NCBI RefSeq assembly: GCF_013391415.1
Contig: NZ_JACAXB010000018.1
Location: forward strand, 124,001-188,000
Direction: 5' to 3'
DNA from: Aquitalea sp. LB_tupeE
GTDB taxonomy: Bacteria; Pseudomonadota; Gammaproteobacteria; Burkholderiales; Chromobacteriaceae
Length of the DNA: 64,000 nt
Shown: positions 44,452 to 54,138 of the stretch, piece after piece
How positions within the stretch are numbered: the first letter of the stretch is position 1
How the letters are laid out: every line of letters begins with the position of its first letter
Translations under genes and position numbers: made by a program
The notes under the pieces: model-generated
What the model was told of the DNA's origin: nothing
Databases searched by the model: none
What the model saw: the letters and a program-made list of their open reading frames with translations, nothing else

Positions 44452-44475
44452 AAAAAGGGCTGCCATCGGCAGCCC
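44452..44475 (-). terminator. Terminator of the PTS genes
   Basis: On the minus strand: GGGCTGCC-GAT-GGCAGCCC followed by TTTTTC. Confidence 0.92.
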
Positions 44476-44496
44476 TGTCGTTTCTGGTGAGCCTGA

Positions 44497-46278
44497 TCAG
44501 CCCTGTAAGGCTTGCGCCAGCGCGCCAGCCTTGTCGCCAACAATCAGATGCCAGGTGCCAGGCTGGGTTTGCACGCAGGCCATGACGCCGGCTTCGCGGG
44601 CCGCTGCTTCATTCAGGCTGGCCGCCTGTTTCAGCTGCACGCGCAGGCGGGTGTGGGCAATGGCTTCAACCTGCTGCACATTGCCACGGCCACCCAGTGC
44701 GGCCAGGATGGCTGCGGCTGTAGCGGCCAGTTGAGGGTCGACCGGGCTGCTGCTGACTGCTGCCGGAGCATGGGCTGTTGTAGTGGCTGCACTGGCTGCT
44801 GCTGCCGCAGGCAGTTCTGCATCGTCACCGGCGGTTTTCAGGTAGATCTCCATATCGGTTTTCAGGTTTTCCGATTGCGGCCCGAAAATGGCCTGAATAC
44901 CGCTACCCACCTGTACCACGCCCGATGCACCCATAGCCTTGAGTTTGGCCTGGTCTACCTGTGCCGGGTTCTTCACTGCAATGCGCAGACGGGTGATGCA
45001 GGCATCCAGATTGGTGATGTTGCTGCGGCCACCAAAGGCGAGCACCAGGGCGCGAGCACGCTGGTCTTCGCTTACTGCACCTTCGCTGCTGCTGTCTTCG
45101 TCTTCACGACCAGGGGTTTTCAGGTTGAATTTCAGGATGACGAAGCGGAACACGCTGTAGTAGATGACGGCGTAGATCGGCCCCAGGATGAACACATACC
45201 AGGCATGGTGCGATTTGTTGCCGATCAGGTTGAACATCAAAAAGTCGATGCCACCTTGCGAGAAGGTGAAGCCCATGTGCATGTCCAGCGAGTTGGCCAC
45301 GAACTGGGCCGATGCTGCCAGGCAGGCATGGATGAAATACAGCACCGGAGCCACGAACAGGAAGGCGAATTCGATGGGTTCGGTAATACCGGTCAGGAAG
45401 GAGGTCAGCGCGGCGGAAATCATGATGCCGCCTACTTTCACCCGGTTTTCCGGTTTGGCAGTGTGCCAGATGGCGATGGCAGCAGCCGGCAGGCCGAACA
45501 TCTTGAACAGGAAGGCACCAGACAGCACGCCTGCGGTCGGGTCGCCGGCGAAGAAGCGGTTGATGTCGCCGTGGATGTGCTTGCCGCTGGCATCGACAAA
45601 ATCGCCCATTTCAAAGAAGAAGGGCACGTTCCAGATGTGGTGCAGGCCAAACGGAATCAGCAGACGCTCGACAAAGCCATAGACGGTGGCGGCAGTGCGC
45701 GGGTCGCTGACGGCAGCCCATTGCGAGAAGCTCTTGATGGCACCGCCGATCGGGGGCCATACGAAGGACAGCACTGCACCCAGCACGATGGCGGCCACCG
45801 CGGTCACGATGGGCACAAAGCGTTTGCCGGCAAAAAAGCCCAGATACTGCGGCAGATTGATGCGGTAGTACTTGTTGAACATATAGGCTGCCAGACCACC
45901 GGCCAGAATGCCGCCGAATACGCCGGTCTGGATGGAGGGCATGCCCATGATGGTGTCAGGCTTCACACCCATCAGCCCGGCCATCACGCCTAGCGTGGTG
46001 GTCATCACCAGGAAGCCGATGGTGGCGGCAATGGCGGCCACACCGTCATTCTCGGTAAAGCCCAGCGCCACGCCCACGGCAAAGATCAGCGGCAGATTGC
46101 CGAAGATCACGTCGCCGGCGTTTTTCATCAGCGACAGGATGGCCAGCAGCACGGTGCTCTGGGTGTGGAAGTCGGTAGCGCCAATGCCCAGCAACAGGCC
46201 TGCTACCGGCAATACGGCTACCGGCAGCATCAGCGATTTGCCGATTTTCTGCAGAAAAGCGAAGGATTGATCAAACAT
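44497..46278 (-). CDS. nagE: PTS N-acetylglucosamine-type EIICB with a second, degenerate EIIB
   Basis: 593 residues. The EIIC membrane domain (about 1-385; [16 protein letters not shown], the [12 protein letters not shown] substrate loop) is followed by an EIIB domain with phospho-cysteine C426 in LDACITRLR. After a 25-residue Ala/Thr linker comes another EIIB-like domain (about 516-593, [18 protein letters not shown]) in which the cysteine position is Ala541. It imports and phosphorylates an amino sugar or hexose; GlcNAc is the best guess from EIIC similarity. Phosphate comes from the fused EIIA-HPr-EI encoded just upstream. Confidence 0.88.
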   Translation of the reverse strand: MFDQSFAFLQKIGKSLMLPVAVLPVAGLLLGIGATDFHTQSTVLLAILSLMKNAGDVIFGNLPLIFAVGVALGFTENDGVAAIAATIGFLVMTTTLGVMAGLMGVKPDTIMGMPSIQTGVFGGILAGGLAAYMFNKYYRINLPQYLGFFAGKRFVPIVTAVAAIVLGAVLSFVWPPIGGAIKSFSQWAAVSDPRTAATVYGFVERLLIPFGLHHIWNVPFFFEMGDFVDASGKHIHGDINRFFAGDPTAGVLSGAFLFKMFGLPAAAIAIWHTAKPENRVKVGGIMISAALTSFLTGITEPIEFAFLFVAPVLYFIHACLAASAQFVANSLDMHMGFTFSQGGIDFLMFNLIGNKSHHAWYVFILGPIYAVIYYSVFRFVILKFNLKTPGREDEDSSSEGAVSEDQRARALVLAFGGRSNITNLDACITRLRIAVKNPAQVDQAKLKAMGASGVVQVGSGIQAIFGPQSENLKTDMEIYLKTAGDDAELPAAAAASAATTTAHAPAAVSSSPVDPQLAATAAAILAALGGRGNVQQVEAIAHTRLRVQLKQAASLNEAAAREAGVMACVQTQPGTWHLIVGDKAGALAQALQG

Positions 46279-46332
46279 GATAGTGATTCCTGCGTAATGC
46301 TCCTGCCCGGGTCAGCAGGCAAGGAGCCAGCA

Positions 46333-46353
46333 CCGTCCGGGCATGCCGGACGG
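46333..46353. other. Intercistronic hairpin between PTS genes
   Basis: CCGTCCGG-GCATG-CCGGACGG in the 89-base gap, without a T run. It may protect the upstream message or set the expression ratio of the two genes rather than end transcription. Confidence 0.6.
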
Positions 46354-46367
46354 CAGGTTGGTCGCGC

Positions 46368-48881
46368 TTAGCGCGCCTGTTGTGCCAGATGGGCGCGTAC
46401 TTCGGCCACTGTGCCCAGTGCCCGCACCTGTTGGGCTAGCGAGCGGCATTCGTCCATGCTCCAGCGCGCCAGGGTGGCCTTGACGCTCGCCACAGCCGGT
46501 GTGCTGACCGACAGCTCGGTCACGCCCAAGCCTACCAGCACCGGGGCCGCACGCTCGTCAGACGCCAGGCCGCCACATACGCCCACCCACTTGCCGTGGG
46601 CGCGGGCGCCGTCGCAAGTCATGGCAATCATGGCCAGTACACCCGGATGCAGTGCATCCGCTTGCTTGGCCAGTTGCGGATGGCCACGGTCCATCGCCAG
46701 TACATACTGGGTGAGGTCGTTGGTGCCAATGGAGAAGAAATCCACTTCCGGCGCAAAACGTGCAGCCAGGATGGCGGCAGACGGGACTTCCACCATGATG
46801 CCCACCTTGACGTCGGCATGGCCGCTGCTGGCCTGCTCTTCGGCCAGAATGGCCTTGGCCGCGCGCAGCTCGTCCAGGGACGCCACCATGGGGAACATGA
46901 TGTGCAGGCGGGTGAGTGGAGCGGCTTGCAGAATGGCACGCAACTGGGTGCGCAGCAGGTCGGGGCGGTCCAGGCTGACGCGGATGCCGCGCAGGCCGAG
47001 GAAGGGGTTGTCTTCCTTGGGCAGCGGCAGGTAGGACAGCGGCTTGTCGCCACCCACGTCCAGCGTGCGTACCACCAGCGGGCGATCGCTGCCCAGCTCG
47101 CGGGCTACCGCGCAGTACTCAGCTGCTTGTTCAGCTTCGGACGGGGCAGTGTCGCGGTTATCGAACAGGAATTCCGAGCGCAGCAGGCCCACGCCTTCGG
47201 CACCGGCTTTTACCGCTTCGCGCGCATCGGCGGCATTGCGGATATTGGCCACCACTTCAATACGGCTGCCATCGCTGGTTTGGCCCGGCTGCTGCGACAT
47301 GGCTTGCTCGGCAGCGCGACGCTCAGCCAGACGGGCGATGGCGGCTTCAGCCTCGGCCTTCTCGGTGGTGGAGGGGGCAATGTTCAGGGTGCCGGCAGTG
47401 CCGTCCAGAATCACCTCGCGGCCATCTTGCAGCGCCAGCGCAGCTTGCGAGATACCACAAATGGCCGGAATACCCAGCGAGCGGGCCAGAATGGCCACAT
47501 GGCTGGTGGCACCGCCAGTGCGGGTGCAGAAACCCAGCACCTTGCCCGGGTCCAGCGCAGCGGTGTCGGACGGTGCCAGGTCTTCGGCAATCAGGATGGA
47601 ACCGGCGGGTACGTCCAGCTCGGCTTGCTTGACGCCAGCCAGCAAGGCCAGCACGCGGCGACCCACGTCGCGGATGTCGTTGGCGCGTTCACGCAGCAAG
47701 GCATTGTCCTGCGCTTCCAGGCGGGCAGAGTAGGCACTGAAGGCGGCACGCCAGGCCCAGGCGGCGGATTTGCCATCGGCGAGGCCCGCATAGGTCAGGG
47801 CCAGCAGGTCCGGGTCTTGCAGCAGCTCCTGATGCATGGACAGGATGGCGCGCTTGGCCTGGTCTTGCAGCTGGGTCTTGATGGTTTCAATCTGCTCTGC
47901 GGCTTCTTCCGTGGCGCGGGTGAAGTTTTGCTGCTCTACCACGCCAGCGGCACCGGCTTCCACCACGTCAAACTCTTGCAGGCGGTGATGGAAAATGCGG
48001 CCAATGGCGATGCCGGGTGAAGCACCCACGCCCGCCAGCACGCCAGCGCTGTCCTGTTGTACCGGCTGCGTTGCAGCAGGCGCGGGAGCGGCCGGGGCTT
48101 CATCCAGGCTTTCGCCGCAGCGGTCCAGCAGCAGTTGGGACAGTTCGACAATGGCTGCGGCGGCATCCGGCCCGGTGGCCAGTACCTGTACCTGATCACC
48201 ATTCACCGTGGCCAGGCCCATGATACCGACTACGGATTTGGCATTGGCCACCTTGTCGCCCAGTTGCAGCTGGATATCCGCTGCAAAGCGTTTGGCGGCG
48301 CTGGCAAACACCGCAGCCGGACGGGCATGCAGGCCGGCCGGGTTGGTCAGCGTGATGGTTTCCGATGTCAGGGTTTCGCCTTCAGCCTGGCTGGCGGCTT
48401 CTGCGCTGCCTTGCAGGTCCAGCGTCATGATGATGCTCTTGCCTGCTTCTACCAGACCGCTGGCGCAGGTGAGCTTTTCTACTACTTCACCATTGGTGAT
48501 GATGATCTGGGTGAGCAGGCTGGGGGCGGTGCAGGCGACCAGGTCCAGGTCGAAGTCGATCAAGGCTTGGCCTGCCTTGACCTGCTGGCCTTGCTCCACC
48601 AGCGGCACAAAGCCTTCACCCTTGAGCATGACGGTGTCGATGCCGATATGGACCAGCACTTCCACGCCATTGTCCGAGGTGATGGTCAGTGCATGATGCG
48701 CAGTGTGAATATTGCTGACAGTACCGCTGACCGGAGCCAGCAGCGAGCAGGAGGTTGGATCCAGGGAAATGCCGTCACCCACCATTTTGCCGGCGAAAAC
48801 CGGGTCGGGGACGGTATCCAGAGCGACCAGCCACCCGGAAAGGGGGGCGAGAATGTCCAGTCGTGGCGCGGGAGAGCCCAT
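46368..48881 (-). CDS. Fused PTS protein EIIA-HPr-Enzyme I
   Basis: 837 residues with three PTS parts. EIIA of the glucose type (about 8-150; active H78 in VHIGIDT, with H63), HPr (about 172-258; H185 in PAGLHARPA, regulatory-type Ser216), and Enzyme I (about 280-837; H461 in GGATSHVAILARS, then the PEP-binding barrel). It carries phosphate from PEP through to the adjacent EIICB and makes the system independent of a general EI/HPr. The ATG at 48881 has GAGGAG upstream; an in-frame TTG 27 bases earlier is not favoured. Confidence 0.95.
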   Translation of the reverse strand: MGSPAPRLDILAPLSGWLVALDTVPDPVFAGKMVGDGISLDPTSCSLLAPVSGTVSNIHTAHHALTITSDNGVEVLVHIGIDTVMLKGEGFVPLVEQGQQVKAGQALIDFDLDLVACTAPSLLTQIIITNGEVVEKLTCASGLVEAGKSIIMTLDLQGSAEAASQAEGETLTSETITLTNPAGLHARPAAVFASAAKRFAADIQLQLGDKVANAKSVVGIMGLATVNGDQVQVLATGPDAAAAIVELSQLLLDRCGESLDEAPAAPAPAATQPVQQDSAGVLAGVGASPGIAIGRIFHHRLQEFDVVEAGAAGVVEQQNFTRATEEAAEQIETIKTQLQDQAKRAILSMHQELLQDPDLLALTYAGLADGKSAAWAWRAAFSAYSARLEAQDNALLRERANDIRDVGRRVLALLAGVKQAELDVPAGSILIAEDLAPSDTAALDPGKVLGFCTRTGGATSHVAILARSLGIPAICGISQAALALQDGREVILDGTAGTLNIAPSTTEKAEAEAAIARLAERRAAEQAMSQQPGQTSDGSRIEVVANIRNAADAREAVKAGAEGVGLLRSEFLFDNRDTAPSEAEQAAEYCAVARELGSDRPLVVRTLDVGGDKPLSYLPLPKEDNPFLGLRGIRVSLDRPDLLRTQLRAILQAAPLTRLHIMFPMVASLDELRAAKAILAEEQASSGHADVKVGIMVEVPSAAILAARFAPEVDFFSIGTNDLTQYVLAMDRGHPQLAKQADALHPGVLAMIAMTCDGARAHGKWVGVCGGLASDERAAPVLVGLGVTELSVSTPAVASVKATLARWSMDECRSLAQQVRALGTVAEVRAHLAQQAR

Positions 48882-49253
48882 GTGAAACTCCTCAGGAGTT
48901 GATTGCAACAGTTATTTTATTACGAGCGATTGTTGGGGCAGGATTAAGCCGCAACTCGGCGCGTAAGGCAAGTGCCTAATCAGCCTGTTAAACGCAAGAA
49001 TATTGTTATTGCAGGATTAAACCTGGTTTTCCTGCTGAATGTGTAGGCAGTTTGCAACGCCTGTATCATGCCAATATTGTAATTTAGCTACAGCAATCAT
49101 GTGAAACTGGCTTGATAACCGTCAACAAAATGGCGGGCGGGTTCAACCGCAATGCCACACCCGGGATGGCAAAGTCCGGTGGCGTGATACAGCAATGCGT
49201 TCAGCATAGCGGGATGTTGCACAGGAGCAAGGGTGCGCCGCAGCTTAGAACAG
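48882..49253. other. Upstream region of the PTS genes
   Basis: About 370 bases with no gene-like frame. AATATTGTTATT and AATATTGTAATT occur about 73 bases apart (near 49000 and 49073) and could be operators of an unlinked regulator. TACAAT on the minus strand near 49080 is a possible -10. Confidence 0.4.
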
Positions 49254-49286
49254 CAAAAACGCGGCCCCGTTTCCGGCAGGCCGCGT
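49254..49286 (-). terminator. doxX terminator
   Basis: Minus strand: ACGCGGCC...GGCCGCGT with a 13-base loop, then TTTTGC, about 20 bases past the doxX stop. Confidence 0.75.
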
Positions 49287-49305
49287 GTTGTGGATGGCGT
49301 GAAGC

Positions 49306-49695
49306 TTATTGCTGCTGGCGGGCAGGTTGATCACCCAGAAAGAACAGAGCCAGCGAGCTGGTGATCAGGAAGGCCGAATATTCCCAGCCGCCACCCTGAT
49401 TGGTGAACATCCAGCCATTGGCGCCATGCACCAGTACGATGGTTCCGGCCAGCAGCGGCACCAGTGACAGCGCAACCCAGCGTGCTTTCAGTCCCAGGAT
49501 CAGCAGCAGGCCACCACCGATTTCAGCGGCCATCGACAGATAGCCGACAAAGCCGGGCAGGCCGAGGCTGGAAAAGAACTGGGCGGTACCGGCCGGGCCG
49601 AAGACAAACAGCTTGGTAGCACCATGTGCCAGATACATCAGGCCCAGGGATACGCGCAGAATCAGGGCGGAAAGTGAGGGAGAGGTGGTGTTCAT
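49306..49695 (-). CDS. DoxX-family membrane protein
   Basis: 129 residues with four hydrophobic segments and the DoxX pattern (LILRVSLGLMYLAHGATKL, FVGYLSMAAEIGGGLLLILG, NGGGWEY-like NQGGGWEYSAF). Members are small inner-membrane proteins, some linked to quinone or thiol redox stress. It is divergent from a LysR regulator across 127 bases, which likely controls it. Confidence 0.88.
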   Translation of the reverse strand: MNTTSPSLSALILRVSLGLMYLAHGATKLFVFGPAGTAQFFSSLGLPGFVGYLSMAAEIGGGLLLILGLKARWVALSLVPLLAGTIVLVHGANGWMFTNQGGGWEYSAFLITSSLALFFLGDQPARQQQ

Positions 49696-49822
49696 GGCAA
49701 GACTCCTGTAGCGGTTAAGGCCCGGTTGTGAGTGGGCGGTGGCAGTGGGTGTATTTGACCATGCACTTATTGCTAGATAAATATGCTATAAATGAAGAAA
49801 TTGTTTACCAATTGGAAATTAT

Positions 49823-50740
49823 ATGGACCGATTCTCGGAAATTCGTGCCTTTGTGACTGTGGCAGAGCAGGGCAGTTTTGCCGCCGCGGCCGACAGGCTG
49901 GACCTGTCGCGTGCCATGGTGACCAAGCTGGTGTCGGCACTGGAAACCCGGCTGGGGGTGCGGCTGATGCATCGTACTACCCGGCGCCTGTCGCTGACCG
50001 AGGCGGGAGAAACCTATCTGGCGCAAGGCGGTGCCCTGCTGGCCGAACTGGAGGACCTGGACGCGCTGCTGTCGCAAGGGGCCAGCAAGGCCAGCGGGCG
50101 TTTGCGGGTGACGGCGCCGGTTTCTTTCGGCATGCGCTTTCTGGGACGGGCGATTGCCGGTTTTCAGCGTCTGCACCCGCAGGTGGAGGTGGAGTTGTCG
50201 CTGAACGACCGCAAGGTAGATCTGGTAGATGAAGGTTTTGATCTGGCAATCCGGGTGTCCAATCTGGACGACTCCAGCCTGATTGCCCGGCCGCTGGCCA
50301 AGGTGCGGGACCGCTTGTGCGCATCGCCGGACTATCTGTTACGCCATGGTTTGCCACAACACCCGGATGAGCTGGCCCAGCATGACTGCCTGATCTACAC
50401 CCTTATCAATCAGCCTAATGTGTGGGAATACCAGGCACCGGATGGTGCGGTGGGCAGGGTGCGTATCAAGGGCAGCCTGCGCGCCAATAACGGCGATATT
50501 CTTACCGATGCCGCAGTGCATGGCATGGGAATTATCCGTCAGCCGGAATTCCTGTTACAGCAGGCGCTGGCTGCTGGACAACTGCAAACCATTCTGGACG
50601 ACTACCGCTGGTCCTGCCTGGATGTGTCCGCCGTGTACCCGGTGCGTCGCCATGTGCCGGGCAAGGTCCGGGTGTTTGTTGATTATCTGGTCGATTTTTT
50701 TGCCCAGCAAAAAAACAGCCCGTCGTATGACGGGCCATAA
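49823..50740 (+). CDS. LysR-family transcriptional regulator
   Basis: 305 residues. N-terminal winged helix-turn-helix (FSEIRAFVTVAEQGSFAAAA, RLDLSRAMVTKLVSALE) and a substrate-binding regulatory domain from about 90, of the group that often controls neighbouring oxidoreductase genes. It is divergent from doxX. The intergenic region has TATAAA near 49790. Its last codons contain a hairpin that serves as the terminator of the convergent dctA gene. Confidence 0.94.
   Translation: MDRFSEIRAFVTVAEQGSFAAAADRLDLSRAMVTKLVSALETRLGVRLMHRTTRRLSLTEAGETYLAQGGALLAELEDLDALLSQGASKASGRLRVTAPVSFGMRFLGRAIAGFQRLHPQVEVELSLNDRKVDLVDEGFDLAIRVSNLDDSSLIARPLAKVRDRLCASPDYLLRHGLPQHPDELAQHDCLIYTLINQPNVWEYQAPDGAVGRVRIKGSLRANNGDILTDAAVHGMGIIRQPEFLLQQALAAGQLQTILDDYRWSCLDVSAVYPVRRHVPGKVRVFVDYLVDFFAQQKNSPSYDGP
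50709..50735 (-). terminator. dctA terminator inside the LysR gene end
   Basis: Minus strand: GCCCGTC-ATAC-GACGGGC, two bases, then seven T. It lies entirely within the last codons of the convergent LysR gene, whose C-terminus (KKNSPSYDGP) it encodes. Confidence 0.88.
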
Positions 50741-50774
50741 GCTGACTGAAAGGTCGAACGAGGTACAATATTAA

Positions 50775-52073
50775 TCAGTGTTTGGCGGGTGCTGCATCCG
50801 GCTCTGGCAGCACTTCACCATTCAGCACGCGCTGCATGCGGTCGGTATCCAGCGCCTTTTCCCACTTGGCTACCACCACGGTGGCCACGCCATTGCCGAT
50901 CAGGTTGGTGATGGCGCGCGCTTCGGACATGAAACGGTCCACACCAATCAGCAGCGCCAGGCCTTCTACCGGCAGCTTGCCGCCCAGCGTGGCCAGCGTG
51001 GCGGCCAGGGTGATGAAACCGCCGCCAGTCACCGCTGCCGCACCCTTGGAGGTAAGCAGCAATACGCCGATGATGCCCAGCTCTTCACCCAGGCTCAGCT
51101 GTACATTGGTGGCTTGGGCAATGAAGATGGCTGCCATGGTCAGGTAGATGGAAGTACCGTCCAGATTAAAAGAGTAACCCGTCGGAATCACCATGCCCAC
51201 TACCGGTTTGGCGCAGCCCAGGTGTTCCATCTTCTTCATCATGCCAGGCAAGGCAGATTCGGACGAAGACGTACCCAGTACCAGCACGATTTCCTCCTTG
51301 ATGAAGGCCAGGAATTTTAAAATGCTGAAACCGTTGAAGCGGGCGATGGCCCCCAGCACGATGAAGACGAAGGCAAAGCAGGTGAGATAAACGCAGGCCA
51401 TCAAAAAGCCCAGTTGCTTGAGCGAACCCACACCGTATTTGCCGATGGTGAAGGCCATGGCACCAAACGCGCCAATCGGAGCCAGCTTCATCAGCATGTT
51501 GATCACGCCGAACAGGGCATGGGAAAACTCGTCCAGCATGGAAATGACGGTTTTGCCGCTGCTGCCCATGCGAGTGAGTGCCAGGCCCAGCAATACCGAG
51601 AACAGCAGTACCTGCAGGATTTCACCGGTAGCAAATGCGCCCACCACGGTATCCGGGATGATGTGCAGCATGAAGTCCACGGTGTTCATGTCCTTGGCAC
51701 CGGCAGCAAATTTGGCCACCGATTTGGCATCCAGCGTGTGTGGGTCCACATTCAGGCCGGCACCCGGCTGCAGCAGGTTCACCACCACCAGGCCAATCAC
51801 CAGTGCCAGCGTGGTCACGACTTCAAAGTAAAACAGCGCCTTGATGCCAACACGACCCACTTCCTTCATGTCGCCCATCTTGGCAATGCCCACCACCACG
51901 GTGGAGAAAATGATGGGGGCGATCATCATCTTGATCAGCTTGATGAAGGCGTCTCCCAGCGGTTTCATCTTGGCGGCGGCTTCCGGATAGAAAGCCCCCA
52001 TCAGTACGCCGATGGAGATGGCAACCAGCACCTGGAAATACAGGCGCGAGTAGAGCGGAGTTTTGGCTTGCAT
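50775..52073 (-). CDS. dctA: C4-dicarboxylate transporter DctA
   Basis: 432 residues, dicarboxylate/sodium symporter fold. It takes up succinate, fumarate, malate and aspartate. Visible: [30 protein letters not shown] (serine-rich hairpin), [17 protein letters not shown] (cation and substrate site) and [16 protein letters not shown]. Neither a dctBD two-component pair nor a sigma54 promoter was found beside it. Fumarate from the tyrosine pathway and external acids would feed the same central metabolism. Confidence 0.97.
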   Translation of the reverse strand: MQAKTPLYSRLYFQVLVAISIGVLMGAFYPEAAAKMKPLGDAFIKLIKMMIAPIIFSTVVVGIAKMGDMKEVGRVGIKALFYFEVVTTLALVIGLVVVNLLQPGAGLNVDPHTLDAKSVAKFAAGAKDMNTVDFMLHIIPDTVVGAFATGEILQVLLFSVLLGLALTRMGSSGKTVISMLDEFSHALFGVINMLMKLAPIGAFGAMAFTIGKYGVGSLKQLGFLMACVYLTCFAFVFIVLGAIARFNGFSILKFLAFIKEEIVLVLGTSSSESALPGMMKKMEHLGCAKPVVGMVIPTGYSFNLDGTSIYLTMAAIFIAQATNVQLSLGEELGIIGVLLLTSKGAAAVTGGGFITLAATLATLGGKLPVEGLALLIGVDRFMSEARAITNLIGNGVATVVVAKWEKALDTDRMQRVLNGEVLPEPDAAPAKH

Positions 52074-52450
52074 GTCTGGTCTCTTGTTCTCGGATATTCA
52101 GAGGTTGAGCGTTGTTCCGGATCCTGATGGATCCTGTTGTTGCACACATCCTAGCAAGCGATCGGTTTTTGGCTAATTGCTGTTATCCCTAAGCCCGGCC
52201 AGAAAATACCGATTTGACGCGGAGGTATTTGAACTTTCAGAAAATTCTTGGCCATTTATTGGTCTTTTACCGTCCTTTGTACCAGCTTTATCCCATTGTG
52301 CATTTCCCTGGCTGAGCAAAAAATTTCACCTTTACTCAGCATCTGCTCGCCGATGTGCGGGTGGTACAGCATGCCTCCTCAGGTGCAAGCAGCTTGGTGC
52401 TGATGTTTTCGGTGGACGATCAAGTCCGCAGACCGTTAAAGGATGATTTC
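52074..52450. other. Divergent intergenic region, dctA / KfrA-like gene
   Basis: 377 bases with no gene-like frame. GGATCCTG occurs twice in tandem (52119-52137). It must hold the promoters of two divergent genes, but no firm assignment is possible. Confidence 0.45.
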
Positions 52451-53338
52451 ATGGTAAAGGCCGACACGATTCCTGCCGAAGTGCGCGAGCGTATCCATCG
52501 CGTTGCCTCCGAGTTACACGCCAAAACTGGATATCAGTCATTGCCCGCGCTGGACGAAGTCCGCAAATGCGCCAATGTCGATATGAATGTGGCCAGTCTG
52601 GTGCTCAAGGAGTGGCGCAAGATTCAGCCGGTCAGCCCCGCTCCACTCGGGAGCAAGTTGCCTGCCCCGGTCGAAGAAGCTGGCCTGACTGCGATAGATG
52701 CTGTCTGGCAGCATGCCCAGCAATTTGCCAATCAGCATTTACGCGCTGCCCAGGCTGGTTGGCAAACCGAGCGTGAAGAGCTGGATGCGCTGCGTGCCGA
52801 GCTGGCCGAGGCTTTCGAACGGCAGGCTGCCGAACTGGAAGCCACCAGTCAGCAGCTGAGCATGGTGCTGGCACTCAATGCCCGCCAGCAACAGGAGCTG
52901 GAGCGTACGGCACCACGCCTGGATGAGTCCGCCAGTCGCTTGGGTGAAACAGAAACGCGCCTGGTGACTGTGGAGCGTGAACTGGGTGAAACCCATGAAA
53001 AGCTGGCGCAGTCCTACGACGATGTACGCGCGTTGCGCCAGCAGTGTGACGAGTTGCGCAGGGAGTGTGATGGCTTGCGCAAGCAACAGGCGGAATTACA
53101 AGAAGAGCTTAGGGTGCAGCGCTCGGACAAGGAGAGTGCCCATCGTGCCGTCGCCAGTCTGCGTCAGCAATTGCAAGCTGCAGGTGGTGGAAATCCGGCG
53201 GGTCCCGCCAGTGCGCCAGAAGCCATGCAGGACACCAAAGAGACCAGCGAACTCGAAGCGGCAGCCTACGGCCAGTCAGTGAGCAGTCGTCTGGCTACGT
53301 CTTCCCGTGCTGCTGATCTGATTGTCCGTTCGCGCTGA
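52451..53338 (+). CDS. KfrA-like DNA-binding coiled-coil protein
   Basis: 295 residues. Residues 1-70 resemble the KfrA N-terminal DNA-binding domain (IPAEVRERIHRVASELHAKT, VLKEWRKIQ). From about 95 to 245 the sequence is strongly heptad-like and charged, a long alpha-helical coiled coil, then a low-complexity tail. KfrA is known from plasmid partition regions, where it autoregulates and builds filament-like scaffolds. Chromosomal copies are of unknown role. The ATG at 52451 has AAAGGA upstream. No plasmid genes are nearby. Confidence 0.8.
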   Translation: MVKADTIPAEVRERIHRVASELHAKTGYQSLPALDEVRKCANVDMNVASLVLKEWRKIQPVSPAPLGSKLPAPVEEAGLTAIDAVWQHAQQFANQHLRAAQAGWQTEREELDALRAELAEAFERQAAELEATSQQLSMVLALNARQQQELERTAPRLDESASRLGETETRLVTVERELGETHEKLAQSYDDVRALRQQCDELRRECDGLRKQQAELQEELRVQRSDKESAHRAVASLRQQLQAAGGGNPAGPASAPEAMQDTKETSELEAAAYGQSVSSRLATSSRAADLIVRSR

Positions 53339-53396
53339 TAACAAGACTGGTGCCTGGCTATGGCCCCCCTGTTTTGCTAGCACTCAATGAAGCTGG

Positions 53397-54002
53397 TCAA
53401 TGAAACTGGCGGATGTAGGACGCCACGCCGCCCAGTAGCATTTCGATGGAAATAGCCGTCAGCACCAGGCCCATCAAGCGTTCAAGGGCAGTAATGGCCT
53501 GTTCCCCCAGCAGCTTTTGCAAGCGCCCTGAAAACAGGAACACCACGGTAGTCACTAGCATGCAGATGGTCAGCGCGCCTATCCATTCCAGCATGCGTGC
53601 CGGTTCGCGGGTGGACATCAGTAATACCGTGGCCATGGCTGAAGGGCCGGCAATCAACGGAATGGCAATCGGCACGATGAAGGGCTCGCCGTGCATCTTG
53701 TCGCTGCCAAACACACTGCCGCCTTCGCTGGGGAAAATCATTTTCAGCGCAATCAGGAACAGGATCACTCCGCCTGCCACCTGCATCGACTGATCAGTCA
53801 GGTGCATCACGTCCAGAAAATTCCGCCCGAAAAACATGAAAGTCAGCAGTACCAGAAAAGCGATCAGACATTCGCGGTACACCACTTTCTTGCGTCGCTC
53901 CGGTTTGACCTGCTTGAGCGCGGAAATGAACAGCGGAATATTGCCCAGCGGATCGGTAATCAGGATCAGCAAGACCGTGGCGGAAATAAAAGAAGTTTGC
54001 AT
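53397..54002 (-). CDS. MarC-family integral membrane protein
   Basis: 201 residues with six hydrophobic segments of the MarC/UPF0056 family (SATVLLILITDPLGNIPLF, FFGRNFLDVM, IVPIAIPLIAGPSAMATVLL, GLVLTAISIEMLLGGV). E. coli relatives are YhgN and MarC; the function is not settled, despite earlier links to antibiotic resistance and a suggested amino-acid transport role. Single gene, convergent with the KfrA-like gene. Confidence 0.92.
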   Translation of the reverse strand: MQTSFISATVLLILITDPLGNIPLFISALKQVKPERRKKVVYRECLIAFLVLLTFMFFGRNFLDVMHLTDQSMQVAGGVILFLIALKMIFPSEGGSVFGSDKMHGEPFIVPIAIPLIAGPSAMATVLLMSTREPARMLEWIGALTICMLVTTVVFLFSGRLQKLLGEQAITALERLMGLVLTAISIEMLLGGVASYIRQFH

Positions 54003-54090
54003 GGTGGTGTCGACGTGTTGGTCAGTGGAGCAGTCTGTCGGTGGCAGATTTTATTTTAGTTGCTGCCTGCGAAGAGACACGGGCAGTAAA

Positions 54091-54119
54091 GCAAACAAGC
54101 CCGGCATGGCCGGGCTTGT
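54091..54119 (-). terminator. Probable terminator of the methyltransferase gene
   Basis: Perfect 11-base stem ACAAGCCCGGC / GCCGGGCTTGT with loop CAT on the minus strand, followed by TTGCTTTAC, a weak T run. Confidence 0.65.
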
Positions 54120-54138
54120 GGTAAACGGCTGATGCAGC

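Noticed and set aside
52074..52200. Sigma54 promoter for dctA
   Set aside because: No TGGCAC-N5-TTGC-like sequence was found upstream of the dctA start on the minus strand.
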